This document shows positions 48,426-60,294 of a stretch of DNA of 64,000 bases, piece by piece; positions within the stretch are counted from its first letter, which is position 1, and each line of letters begins with the position of its first letter. A model generated the notes under the pieces. The model saw nothing but the letters and a program-made list of their open reading frames with translations, searched no databases and had not been told where the DNA came from. Both the position numbers and the translations under genes were made by a program. This DNA comes from Cylindrodendrum hubeiense (taxonomy: Eukaryota > Ascomycota > Sordariomycetes > Hypocreales > Nectriaceae), in the NCBI GenBank assembly GCA_014621425.1, contig JAANBB010000195.1, positions 1 through 64,000 on the forward strand. Reading direction: 5' to 3'.

Positions 48426-50422
48426 GCTGAATCAATTGCCAGAAGCCTCATGAGCCATGGGACGAGAGGCGGGGCCTCGAGAGCGCGTTGATGGACCGAG
48501 GAGAAGAGCCACAGCGACATCAGCACCGTCAGAGCGTTGAGAGCGACGCCTGAGCGGTTGGCAGTGGGAAATGACGGATGGAAGTCAAAAAAGGCTGCGG
48601 GAGCATAGCAGATGAACCGACACAGGACCACGAAGGAGCAATGCAACTGCAACATGGACATGGGGGACCAGTCAGAACGATGGCACCAACTCAGAGCAGG
48701 CAGGCTGCAGGCAGGTTTTCCCACTGCATTGGCCGTTGGGGGAGGGGAATCCCAGCGGAGACAGACCGGGGCTTGCCTGTTGCGGTGCCTTCATTTGAGC
48801 GAATGCTGTGGAGTGGGCCTCTGTCCCTGTCCGCCAGCCGGGGGCCTAGCTTGGGTGTCGTCTCCTACCATGAGCTCACCGACGAAGGTGGCGTGCGCCC
48901 CCGATGGGTGGACGAGCCGATGGACGAGCCGATGGACGGGGGACGCCAACAACCACTCCTGCGCATGAACAGAGTAAGGGGGGCTGACGGTCCGCAGCAG
49001 GGGAGCCGGGGAGCAGGGGAACAGGGGAGCAGGGGATAAGCGGCATGCCCGATGGAGCATCTAGGGGGACCGACGGTATCCAGCGATACCTCCGATGATG
49101 GTAACTACTGTTGGGGCTTGTTTCGCAGGCAATGATCGAGCGGCCCGCGCTACCTGGCCTGAGTCTCTGGTCGTTGTCTCGGTGCTGACCATGACCTCGG
49201 GCAGAATGGTAATGGGCTGAACATGCACGACCCTTTGCATGGCGATCTCTCTTGGCGGCCGGCGCCTCGACCAGCCCTTTTGGGCTCACAAAAAGTCTCG
49301 ACACTAACTCTGTGCAACACTTTCGCTGCCAGCAAATCATGCTACTTGGCTCATCGGTCCGTCCAAGACACACACTCCCTCACCAGTGCCGCGCCCACCG
49401 CAGGCAGCTCCCATCTCCCGAGACCTGGATCTGTGGCTGCAGCACGTGGGACAGCAAATGAGACTGAAGACGCCTGATCAAACATTCCGGAGACGAGTGT
49501 CCGCTGCTGCTGGTGTTGCTGGTGCTGCTGGGCCAGGCTCATTTCGTAGCCCGCGGCACTTGCTCATCATGTTTTTACAAACATTCGCACGGCCATCTGA
49601 CATAGACCGGCAGTTGAAATGAGACTTGGCAATTCGCGTTCCCGGCCCCAGCCACCTCTCCGGATGCGAGCGTTATGCAGACATCTGACAACTATCGTCA
49701 GTTTGTTAGCGCAGGCTCATGGCGAAGTCATGACAAGCTGGGTGGCGGGCTGCAGGTTTTTCGACGCGGTTCTGCCCTGAACAGGCTTCGCTGTCCATGC
49801 CTATGTGGGATAGTGAGAGTCACGTTCCTCTGCAGCAGCACTCAGAAGCAGCCGGTATCTCTCGACAGGGATGCGAGATCCTTCGACTGCACGATGCCAA
49901 CATCACCTGCTCTAGGACTTGTCTACTTGCTCACGGTCCTGTTCAGGCTTACCTGCAAGTCCGCCCCAAAGCTGGAACGGGAACCGTACCTGCAAGTCAT
50001 GATGGGGAATGGGGCTCCACCGTAGCGGCGGCCATGGCTGAACTTAGTCGGCAAGCTTGTTGCCGCTAAGGTTTCCTATGATCTCATTCTATTGAGCTAG
50101 GGGCCCTGAATCTTCTGGAACCTCAGTTGCCGTCAGTTTCCTCTTTGCCATATTACAGGACTTGCTGGGCTGCTTCTGCACTGGCGCTTGAACTGGGCCA
50201 TGGCGTGGCGGATTGTGGGCTATTTGCTCTACCAAAGCATTGATTGACCCAGCCTGCCTTACCTCCCCCCTGGGCTTCTTGTTGGAGCCATGGAGACCAT
50301 GCGGGGGGGGGCGGCTGCAGGCAATAAGATGCTCACTGTCCCTATGGAGCCAATCATTCTATGCAGTTGCTCAGGACGCCTGGCGCTTGGTAGGGTCACT
50401 CCAGCCATTGCAACGGGAGTTG

Positions 50423-50434
50423 TACTACGTAGTA
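50423..50434. repeat. 12 bp perfect palindrome TACTACGTAGTA
   Basis: Exact copy of the palindrome at 33360-33371, in non-coding DNA. Confidence 0.85.
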
Positions 50435-51228
50435 GAAGAGCCGTCATGGAGGGTGCGCCTCCTATCGTGGGCGACCTGCGTGGCTGCTTTGACGCCGCGA
50501 CAGTGCTTAGACCCGGACACCAAGTGGAACTTTGGATCTTGTCTGTTCATTGCCGCGTGATCAACTGGTTCGATGGCGACCAAGCCGCCAGGCCATAGCT
50601 GAATGCGACACTACTCTAATTGCCATCAAACCCAAATGTCAGCATGATAACAGATGCAGCTGGTGGATGCAGAGCCAAGTCAAGGTGCGGCCAAGGTCCG
50701 ACGAGCCACAACACTCTGTCCATCTTGACGATAACCCCGCCAATCCCACCGAGGCAGGTCGACGCAAGACATTCGGGGATGTGGCCGAATGGGCGTGAAC
50801 TGGACCGTCCCATGTTATTTCCTCACCTCTTCTTGGTGGATCTGATCCAGCATGCCCGGTACGGAGCACAAGTAATATGGAAGTTTTTCCACAAACCTCT
50901 ATGGGCCATTGTAACAGTCTCTCCTCATCTGCCACGGTCTCGAACAGAGTGAATCCCCGCTGGAGCGATTTGGTGATGAAGGCATGGCGCGTGTATGCAT
51001 ATTGCCCATCCTGGACTAGACAGACCTCGATCCTGACGCATATCCAAGCGCTTGGTTGCCTCACGGAGCCTATGTGCTTCGTATTATACACAAATATTTC
51101 TTCAGTCGTGGGCATTGATACCGCAGCAAACGGATTATTGACGTTGGACTTGGCCGGGCTAACAAAGACAGGTGTTGATGTTTCAGCTGTGGTCTTGGCG
51201 AGAGTTGGCCGTGAGGAGGCATTCATCG

Positions 51229-51264
51229 ATCATTGCACCCATCATTGCACCCATCATTGCACCC
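51229..51264. repeat. Tandem repeat, 12 bp x 3
   Basis: Three exact copies of ATCATTGCACCC followed by a partial fourth (ATCATCCACC). Confidence 0.9.
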
Positions 51265-52140
51265 ATCATCCACCATTCAATGCAGTTTGCTTGTGAGATG
51301 AACGACGAGACGACACCAAACACATCAGCAGCACTGGCTTGGACCTCGGACGGGGACTACGAGGCGAGCCGAGACCGTGGGCTCCGGATTCAAGTTAGAT
51401 TTATGTGGCTGCGTGGGGCCGTTGGTCCAGGAGAAACTGGGCGAAGGAGAGGCCACCCCTGACCATCCCGACCATCCCAACCATCCCCTGGGCTGCCAAG
51501 CCGCGGTCCCGCAGTTCTGGACGAGAAAATGTTCGCCGTCGCCCCTCTCGCCACCCGTCTTTGGTTTCCATCTGGCAAGGCCCTGTTTCTGTGGACGTCC
51601 CGGCATCCCTGCGACGCGTGACTACGGTATAATCCCACTCAAACACGCTCTGCCTGCGTCGAGTCTCCGCTCTCCGCAGCCCCCAGAACGCTAAGGTTCA
51701 GAAGCCAGCACAGGCCTGTGGAAAGGAGCAGCACTTCGTATTCGTCCTGTGTCGGTCGGTAGTCCCGCAGATCTGCGTGTCTCGCGTCTCTGTTGTGGAC
51801 TTCCCTTCCCTTCTTCAATCAACCTCCAGCCTGTCTCCCTTGCTGGCTCTGCCTGCGAATCCTGCCTGCGAATCCTACCCGCCTCTCACTCGACGAACTA
51901 CTCGGTTGGCAGGCCATACCGAGGGCTCTCCCCTCCCGTTCACGGGGCTTGATGGGCTCACAAGCGACCATCGACGTACATTCACCTACCCACCAAACCA
52001 CCCTCCCGCCTTCCCCCCCAGACGTCGGACACGAGAGGAGCAGAAGCTTGCGCTGGACGCTTCATGATTGACAAGGCGCCCGGCCCACGACATCGGTAAC
52101 ATCGGTTTAACATTTCCGGCATTCCATACCAAGTATCAAC

Positions 52141-54959
52141 ATGTGGGCAACCATCCTTGCGACAGGAGCGGTTTTCGCAGGCTTGGCCCACGCCCGCGAT
52201 CCCGGCCCCGTCTCAATACCATCCAGTATATGGCAAGTTGCTTGCTGCTTTCTCTTCCTGTTTGGTTTCCTAACCCCCAGTGTAGGAAGGGAATTGATGG
52301 GAACTGGTCCACCGTGACCTTTTTTGTAGGCTCCAACTCACAAGAGCTTGATGTCCTCGTGAGCACATCTCTCTCCGAATTTTGGGCTGTCGGATCAGGA
52401 GGATGTCTCCCCAGTAAGTCCTCAACCCTATGACTCTTTTTCTTTACACAAGCACCCTGTCCCAGTTGCACGCATACCTGGCACGGGTAAAGATCTCCCC
52501 AACCGTGCTGTGCCTCATTCCGCCAAGTCGTGTGCTGATGTGAATTCGGTGCAGATGAACTTCACTGTATTTCAGCTCGTGGTGGCGTATTCACACCAGA
52601 GGAATCCGCCCACTGGTCTCCATTGGGCATCTGGCAGCTTGGACTCGATTATTTGGGCTATGGGGGTAATGGCCAATATGGCCAAGACATTATCACAGTT
52701 GGCTATGACTCCTTCCACATGTCCAACGTGCTCATTGCGACCCTCAATACGACAAACTATCTAAACGGGCTTTTCGGGTTGGGTATTACGCAGGGCAACT
52801 TTGGGGGCACAGTTGCAGAGTCCCCTTTAACACAAGCCGTGAAGGAGTTTGGGTGGATTCCCAGTTACAGTTTTGGGTTTACTGCTGGTGCTCACTACCG
52901 TAAGTAAACCTACCGTCCCCCACCTTGACTCGCTTCCCAGTTGATGCTCATTATCACAGGGAACTCACCCGTATCATTGACGCTCGGCGGCTACGACGAG
53001 GCACGATTCTCAAACCACAATACCGACTTCACCTTGGGACGTGACGATGGTATCGTAAGTCCTCTCGTTCGCGGAATCGAGGTCGTGGTCGATGGCGATC
53101 AAAAAACACCTGGAAACTGGGACTCGCGGCGTTTGATGTTGTCAAGTTGGAACTCATCCTTTGATGCTATCATCGACAGCACTACCCCATACCTCTGGCT
53201 GCCTGAAGTGGTTTGCGACAGATTTGCGGACGCCTTCAACCTGACCTACAACAGCACCTTTGACCTGTATACTGTCTCAGATGAACAGTATGCCAGTTTC
53301 ATCGAGGAGGACTCATTTTCTTTCACCTTCGTACTATCCAGCTTCGATAACAACGATAATTTCGGCGACCCGTATGATCTCTCCGGTATCGTCAACATCA
53401 CTCTGCCCTCGAGGGCCTTCATCAGCGTGCTCCAGTACCCATTCATGAACCGAACGATAGAATACGGCGAGCCCTCGATTCCTTATTTCATGCTCCGTAG
53501 AGCAAGCAACAGCTCGACTTTCATTCTTGGCAGATCATTTCTTCAAGAATCTTACCTCATTACAAGATACGACGAATCTGTCTTCACGGTTCACCAGGCG
53601 AAATTTCCAGACTCATCCGAAGAGGTCGTGTTGACTGCCATCGAGCAGCCCGATAACAGCCCTTACCCACCCCCTGCTACATCACGCAGTGGGCTTTCAA
53701 AGGCCCAACAGGTTGGGATTGGAGTTGGAGGTGGCGTATTTCTCACTTGCTTGATTGCCCTTGCCGTGTGGCTTTGTAAGCGACGTCGGCAGAAGCGAGA
53801 GTATGAGAGAGCAGGGTCTTCGCTGGATGAAATCAAGAGCCCGGCATCGGTTGTCATCGCAGAGACCCCTAAGAGCCCGCTCCAACGGATTCTCTCCAAG
53901 ATCGTCCGACGAAAGAAGCCACTAAAGCCGGCCCATGGGGCCGTGAACAACAAGCAACAACCATCCGAGGCGCCCGACTCCGAGATATACGAACTTCCGG
54001 CTCCTATCCCTCCAGCAGAACTGAACGGAGACGACACAACTTCGTGGAATGGTGATACCGAACTCGGCACAGAGAACTCACACCAACTGACCGCGTATCA
54101 AGTGGCAAGACGGAAGATGGAACAGCAGCTTCAAGGACCCGTCCCTGCATACTCTCCTCCTGCTGATGGTGTTTTGCCTCCTCCCGAGAAGGCAATCTAT
54201 GAGTCCACTCCACCAAAACGTCCCCCGCCTACCTTACAACTGTCCTTGTCCTCGCCAACTTCACCAGGGGGTGGAAGTTCAAATTCGAACTCCATGCCCA
54301 TGTCATTGCCCTCGCCCGTCACTCCTCGACATGACTTGAGTGGTCGCCCTACTGATCTTCCTTCACCTTTGACGGTCAACTTCGCTATCTCATCTACCCA
54401 CAATTCAGGAAGCAACTCGGCTCCAGGCTCTCCCTTTAGTTCACCATCGTTGCATAGCTTTGACGAAGTTGATGATCCGAGGCGATCCAATTCTAACCAT
54501 GAGGCTTCCCTCGCCTCGGCCCTAGCACACCCTGCACCAGCTGTCCAGAGAACTCCCATCGACCTGTCGAAGATCGTCTACTTGGGCCCCATGCCAGGGA
54601 ATTCTCAAGGACCCCGACCTCGTTCCGCCCAGGAGATCAGGAAGCGAGGCGACTCTATTGACCCCACCGCCAATGAGCAAAATACGTACGACACTTTGGG
54701 GAGCAATTTCACGATGGAGGAGGCGGTGCGCTTCGCCTCGCGACTACAAGGATCACCAGATCGAAGCGGACCAGGCCCACTGCGACCAAACCGTCCAGAC
54801 GATATCCAGCTTCCCGGACCCGGCTCACCGAGGGGACATTCACGAAGCATATCCCAACCGGATACGGCACGCAGCCAAGAGCGTATCAATCTAGGCACGG
54901 AGCTGGTCCACGTGCCACAGATGGCGGAGAGGCGGTATAGCTGGGAGGAAGAGCAATGA
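52141..54959 (+). CDS. Aspartic-protease-like (peptidase A1 fold) membrane protein, probably non-catalytic
   Basis: Predicted type I plasma-membrane protein of about 857 residues. Proposed exons are 52141-52236, 52281-52413, 52466-52486, 52576-52899 and 52960-54959. The last two junctions are firm (GTAAGT...CAG keeps ...AGAHYR joined to NSPVSLTLGGYDEARF). The first and third introns are tentative: exon 2 could start at 52290, and the 21 nt exon 3 is a best guess. A signal peptide (MWATILATGAVFAGLAHA) precedes an A1-type fold with VGSNSQELDVLVSTSLSEFW, LNGLFGLG, LTLGGYDEARF, AIIDSTTPYLWLP and STFILGRSFLQESYLI. Where active proteases have DTGS the first motif has VSTS, so catalysis is unlikely; relatives I recall share this change. 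A transmembrane helix (VGIGVGGGVFLTCLIALAVWL) is followed by KRRRQKRE and a Pro/Ser-rich cytoplasmic tail of about 390 residues. A receptor-like or wall-sensing role is inference. Confidence 0.8.
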
Positions 54960-55456
54960 TATTTGCGCCCTCATGCCTCGGCTCATACAACATTTTAATT
55001 AGCGCGGAGATCCATCTTCGTCGCATCCCATCTCATATCTTTATATACCCGGGCAAGGAGTAACGGTAGGGCTGGCGAGCCAGTTTCGGATTGATTCATA
55101 GCACGACATGGATGTCTTGGGTGAGGATAAATTGGGATGATTCCACAGGTTCAGGAAAACATGACATATTTTAGCATGTATTTACTTTGTCGGGATGAGC
55201 CACGGAAAAGGCCATCATGGCGTAAGAGCGTCTCGTTGTATTTCTTAAACCCAAAAATTAGACAGCATTCATTCATTTACTCCCAACTCTCTTATCATCC
55301 CGATTCGATCTGATCAAGAAATGTTTGGCATGGGAATGTGAGGATCATGTGCTTGATATCCATTACGGCTTGGATTTTTATTTACTACAAGCCCCTTTTA
55401 GGTCTATAGATCGAGCTCTAGATATATGCTTATATATCGTTGATTCAAGGCAAAGT
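54960..55456. other. Convergent 3' region
   Basis: Half a kilobase between the stops of the aspartic-protease-like gene and tah18. It is AT-rich, consistent with two 3' untranslated regions. Nothing else is seen. Confidence 0.6.
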
Positions 55457-57454
55457 CTACCAAATCTCCTGCCACCATGTCAACGAGGACAATACCTTTT
55501 TTCGTCCGTCCTCATCATCAGCCCCCTCGGTAAAAGGATCAAATACCGCCGTCTTCGCCGCATCCGCCATCTTGGTCGAGCCACCACAGACAGAGAAAAT
55601 GCCGTTTCGGAAGATGATGCCCTCGAGGCGCTTCGACTCCTGACGCAGCAGGTCCTGCACGTACACTTTGGTACGCTGGTCGCGGGAGAAGGCAAGGAAG
55701 ACGTCTAGGTCCCCATCTCGCACCGCCGCGTCCCACTCGTCACCAAAGAAGTAATCGGCATCGCGATTACGGTTACCGAAAAAGAGGAGCGTCGGGCCTG
55801 GGGAGGGGTGCGTACGGCGCTCTTGGATGAGGGCTCGGATCGGCGCGAGGCCGGTGCCGGTGGCGATGGCGACAAGAGGTCGTTGTGCGTTCTGCACGCC
55901 GTGAATGGGAGTGAGGACGGGCTTGTGGGTGACACAAAGAGTCGAGGCCTGGGGTAGATTGTCGAGGTAGCGAGAGCAGAGGCCCTGGCGCGGTTTGCGG
56001 AGGATGGTGCGGTATTTGACGAGTGCGATGAGAAGTTCGACTCGAGTGACTCCTTCTTGGGACGGGTGGTTCAACTGCTCTCCGCCGTTGGCGATGCTAA
56101 AGTCCCGGCCGCGGATGAGAGGGAAGATGTCCAACAGCCGCTCAGCCGGGAGCTTGACTGAGGAGAATTCCTCAAGCACCTCGAGGATTGACCGCCGGGG
56201 TCGTGTAGCGTAGTCGAAGTACTCGTCGAGGAACTCAGTCTGGGTGAACTCGAGGAGCCGCTCCTTGTGGTCTGGGTTGGTGGAGAAGTATGACATGCCT
56301 TTGAGGAACGAGCGCCGTGGAATCGACGTGATGTCGATGTTGTTAATAAGGAGTTCCCGAAGCGTACACTTTTGGTTTGCGTGGAGGCCCTGGGGGAGGG
56401 AGTCACAGGTGGACAGATCGAAGGGCTTATCGGCGATGTCGTCCCACGCCATGAGGGTGATGAGCTTCTGGGCATCCTCTGGGAAGTTCTTGGGATAGAT
56501 AGTAAGACAGTCTCCAGGGTGACAGCGGAGTTGCTGGCCTTCTTTGCGGGGAATATCGAATGAGACAAGACGGACGTCTTGCCAGTGGGAAGCCGGTGTA
56601 ACTCTCACGTTGTCTACCATGGTAGCGGTCCAGCAGCCGGGAATCGGGAGGAGTTGGTCGGGCGGGGGACCTGATAGGACGGGATCTACATTGCCGTTCA
56701 AAACGGAACTGCTTTCAAGGGCCTTCCTCAAAGACCATCGCGCAGGGAGGATCACGTCGTCTGGGATTGGCTCCAGGCCGTTGGGCGGGGGGTCGGTTTG
56801 GAGGAGGTGATTATAGAGACCCTCAGCCCAGCGAACAAAGCTTCCATCAATTCTGTATATAATAGTCAGTGTCTACAGGGTAGCTTAATAGAGTCGGTCG
56901 GGTCGAGTCGGCCACTCACCCGTCGGGGAACTGCTCGTCTGCCTCGAAGCCGTCGATGAAGGTGGTGGCGCCGAGTTGCTCGAGGCGTCTGTTGAGCTTA
57001 CGAGCCGCCCAGTTGAACCTAAGACATCGAGTTAGATGACTTCAACCTGGTGGCATACATGTATCTATACTTGAAATAAGTGCTGTCACCAAGTCCAAAA
57101 GTAGTGTACTTGAGCGTGGATAGGCAGCCGGGGGGCAGTTTCTTGCGCAACAGCTTCTTCCAAAAAGCGAGGGCATTATGCGGCATGTCGCCCTGACCAG
57201 TCGTGGATATCACGAAGACGACGAACCGATACTGCAAGAGGGCATTCTGGATACTGGGCGTCAATGACCAGGGTCTCTTGCGGTCCGTGGTTGGACAAGG
57301 ACGAGGGACGTACTAGATCTACGGCATCCAGCTCCTGGACGTGGTTGGCGAAGTGCAGCCGCTGGCAGAGCCGGCCGAGCTCCTCGGCCATGTCCTGGGC
57401 GTTGCCCGTCTCGGAGCCATAGAGGATGAGGGCGGTCCTGTCCTGGACAGCCAT
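55457..57454 (-). CDS. tah18: NADPH-dependent diflavin oxidoreductase Tah18 (NDOR1), cytosolic Fe-S assembly
   Basis: Transfers electrons from NADPH through FAD and FMN to Dre2, powering cytosolic and nuclear Fe-S protein assembly, by family. The model has 603 residues in four exons: 57454-57314, 57246-57071, 57018-56920 and 56852-55457, with introns of 67, 52 and 67 nt. The FMN-binding flavodoxin domain (about 1-150) has LILYGSETGNAQDMAEEL, VVFVISTTGQGDMPHNAL and YTTFGLGDSTYFKFNWAARKL. The FAD-binding part has FPLIRGRDFSIANG, and the NADP part has GTGLAPIRALIQER, LLFFGNRNRDADYFF, VYVQDLLRQES and the late CGGSTKMADA. The C-terminal Trp (WWQEIW) is where this reductase superfamily usually places an aromatic residue over the flavin. 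The length matches fungal Tah18. In the first intron the nearer CAG would break phase, so the acceptor just before NALLQYRF is used. Confidence 0.93.
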
Positions 57455-57884
57455 GTCGATGAGGATGGCTCGATGGTTTAGGGACGGAGTTGGACCGGGG
57501 TCCGCTTTCGCTTTCGCAGTGACACATGGAAAAAGTCGCAGCGAAGGCGTTGACCCAAATTTAGCGCCAATTTAGTGGTTCCTGGGGGTGCGAAGGCCGA
57601 AGCCCGGTAGAGGGCGGGGAGCGTGGAGGCCGAACCGGCCGGCTGGATCTTATCAATCGGGATGGTGTCTGTATGGGCTAATCTTTGTTGAAAAGTGCTA
57701 AAACAAACCCAAATATTGACATGGAGATCGTGCATAACTGTGTTTCCGATTTTAATTGTAACGTATTTCTTGTGGAGTATACAAGCCATTTCTTGTTTAA
57801 CCAGTGAGATGGAGTCTGTCCCAAGCTCGCGAGCAATCCCTTCAGTAAGGCTCCGGGGCCGGAGATGCTGCATGAACCATTAGG

Positions 57885-57930
57885 TAGCTACCAACCTAGG
57901 TACCTAGGCACCTACCTACCCAGGCACCTA
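57885..57930. repeat. CCTAGG-rich palindromic tract
   Basis: AACCTAGGTACCTAGGCACC followed by TACCTACC and a CAGGCACCT unit forms overlapping palindromes. Related CCTAGG elements occur near 90, 21077, 29217 and 30370. Confidence 0.75.
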
Positions 57931-59964
57931 ATTCCCTTGTACATACGATGTTGTACCACGATATGTATGCTGTACAGAATGCCACTCCTGACTGCTACGT
58001 AGTGGACGATAATTCTCCTTTCAATAGCTTCGGACCAACAAATCTGCATTGAGATCCCGAATTGCTGGCCAGGGCTGTGCCGGCAGGGCGATGCTGTGCC
58101 AACAGGGGCTGGCAGCGCACTGACTGACAAGGCCGAGTTCTAGAAGGTTTCTGGTGGAGCAAAGCTGTTGTCTGCGGCCCCTTGATGCTTGTCAGCGCCG
58201 GGCATCTCACCCGGACGCCTGGTTCATTGGTGGAAGCGTCCGTTGTTGACGAGCACGCCCTGGCACTGAGGAGCGAGCCCCTTTCGCGATATTACCTGTA
58301 TTACACAGTCGAGAGTGCAGGACGTGAAAGAAATGCCTGAGCGGGCCATGTCGACGACGAGGTCTCGCCCTCCCCCGTGAGAAAAAGTTGACCTTGTCAG
58401 GGACTCAGGGACTCAGGGGTGCTGTAAGCCGGAGATTTCAATACGCAGGAAATTATCCAGGGCAGCGAGCAATTTCGGGGGTTCAAGCAGCCACACACAA
58501 GCGGCCGACTTTCCCGCCTTGTTCATGCTCGACTGACACCACAGGGAACGCATCTTGGCCAAGGCGATGGAAATCTGGAAGGCATATCTGGCAAGATGGC
58601 CACGTTGACTCACCCGGGAGCTCGCTCAGAGAGACAGCGTCGCAGCTAGGTTGGTTCGCTGCCGTGTGGCTGGCTGGCTGTTGACCTCGTGTAACAGGTG
58701 AGCTGTAGTGCAAAGGGCGGCGGCGGCCACTGGGCTGCGGACGGGCACGCTTGATGGATCGAGGATGGGGGGCTTGCCTAGCAATCAAAGGGCCTAGCAA
58801 TCAAAGGGGGTTAATGCTTCGTTGGCATTCAGCCCCTCCCTCCCAAAATGGCAATGCTGGAGATACAATAGGCACTCGAGGACAATACCATCCGAAACTG
58901 TGGATGCACGTGCGGCCAGCAGTGAAGGACGGACTCCAACGTCGTAGCTTCAAGGGCATTACCGAGCATGAACAATGGACATCTGTTACTCACCCTGGCT
59001 GGTGCCGTGATTCCTGCTCGCCGATGACACACGCCGATGCAGGCACCTTCACGCGAGTTCATACCCCTTGGCTGGTTGCGCCCTGAGGAATCCAATCTAA
59101 TGAACCGACAGGATGGGCTGCAAAAGCAAACAGTGACACCCTCACCTAAGAAACATGGTGCTAATCATGGTGCCAAATGGTGCTGAAGGTGCCTACCACC
59201 TGCCCCAGTTAGTGACCTGCTAGGGGGGTTGTTCTTTATGGGTACCTGCCTAGCTAGGGAGCGAGAGCACCCAGGCAGAGGCAGGTATGACGTGCCTTCC
59301 CCAGCCAATATCGAGAGACCACCTCCCTAATCACTCGACAACGCAACCCAGTGCAGGTGCGGGTGCAGGCACTTTGGGGCACGCACGCATTGCTCGTGAA
59401 TACACCGATACGTAGCGAACTCACACAACACGCACGGCCGGCCCGCACACCCACACTCCAGGCCCTAATACCTACATGAACTGCGAAATTCGCCGCCGCG
59501 TAGGTTCGAAACTGCGCATCTCGACCTTGCGCAGTACGGGACATGGCACTTCGTAGTGAGCACTCTGCAGGTGCGCCGCCCCTGTCCGAGGGAGCGCGCC
59601 TTTCTCAGCTCCAATGTAGACTTATCTTCGAGAAGCCTGTGCGTCCCGACCTCAGCACAGGGCAGGCGCTGGAAAGCAGCAACAAGCTCCCCCAGCCCAG
59701 CCCAGACGCGGCAGGACCAAGCAGCGGGAGAATCCACAGCAAAGCTCCTGGGGAGCTTGACGAGGTATTGTGTACTCTGGGCGGTGATTAAGGGTACCTC
59801 GCGTCCTCTGACCGCCATGCCTGACAGCCCTGTACTCCCCGCGTACCGACAACTTTCATCTCCTCCACCCGCCGCACCTGCCTTGCGCCCCAGCCCTGGT
59901 CAACTTCCTTCCCACTTTCTCACACCTTGCACGCACCCACGCTTGCACGCCCCCCTGACCGACT

Positions 59965-60085
59965 ACGCCAACACGCCCCCTTCTCTCTCCCCCCCCAAAG
60001 GCGAAGGCGAAAAAAATATTTCAGATTCGCGCGACGATTCCTGTCTCTCTCTCCCTTTCCCTTCTTCATCACAACCTCTCCAGTC
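59965..60085 (+). promoter_or_regulatory. Pyrimidine-rich promoter/leader of the RRM gene
   Basis: Upstream of the ATG at 60295 lie CT-rich stretches (CTTCTCTCTCCCCCC, then CCTGTCTCTCTCTCCCTTTCCC) with an AAAAAATATTT patch between. Such pyrimidine tracts precede transcription starts of strongly expressed fungal genes. The start codon context (CACCATGTC) is favourable. Confidence 0.45.
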
Positions 60086-60294
60086 ACTTGTGTCTCCGCG
60101 CAACGCACCGTCGTCTGTCTAATCCCCAACCTGTTTCTAGGGCACGAAGCTACCCTGATAAAACTCCTCCTATTGCACCAGAGTTCAACTTTTCGAACTT
60201 GCAGCCATCCACATCGAACGTTCCTCCACAGGTCCAAGTTCGAACGTCATACTCAACCTAATCACCACCTCCATCATCCACACCAGCCGCCACC

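Larger units (their letters stand above)
48426..52140. other. Divergent intergenic region (3.7 kb)
   Basis: No supportable gene between the wall-protein gene and the aspartic-protease-like gene. The interval holds the palindrome at 50423-50434, the 12 bp tandem repeat at 51229-51264 and CCATCCC-type repeats near 51463-51487. A pyrimidine-rich leader precedes the ATG at 52141. The 195-codon minus frame at 50639-51226 and smaller frames have no recognisable domain. Confidence 0.5.
57455..60294. other. Divergent promoter region between tah18 and the RRM gene
   Basis: About 2.8 kb without a supportable gene. Near 57881-57930 the DNA is dominated by CCTAGGTACCTAGG and ACCTACC units, close to the tah18 side. 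A CTACGTAG palindrome lies near 57994-58002. Short open frames (for example 58388-58684 plus, 59465-59818 minus) have no coding character. Confidence 0.5.

Noticed and set aside
50639..51226. 195-codon minus-strand frame
   Set aside because: It looks random, has no homolog I recognise and extends over a tandem-repeat-flanked intergenic region.
59500..59525. GGTTCGAAACTGC as a possible tRNA T-arm
   Set aside because: No matching acceptor, D-arm or anticodon arm is found upstream; I saw no convincing tRNA gene in the window.
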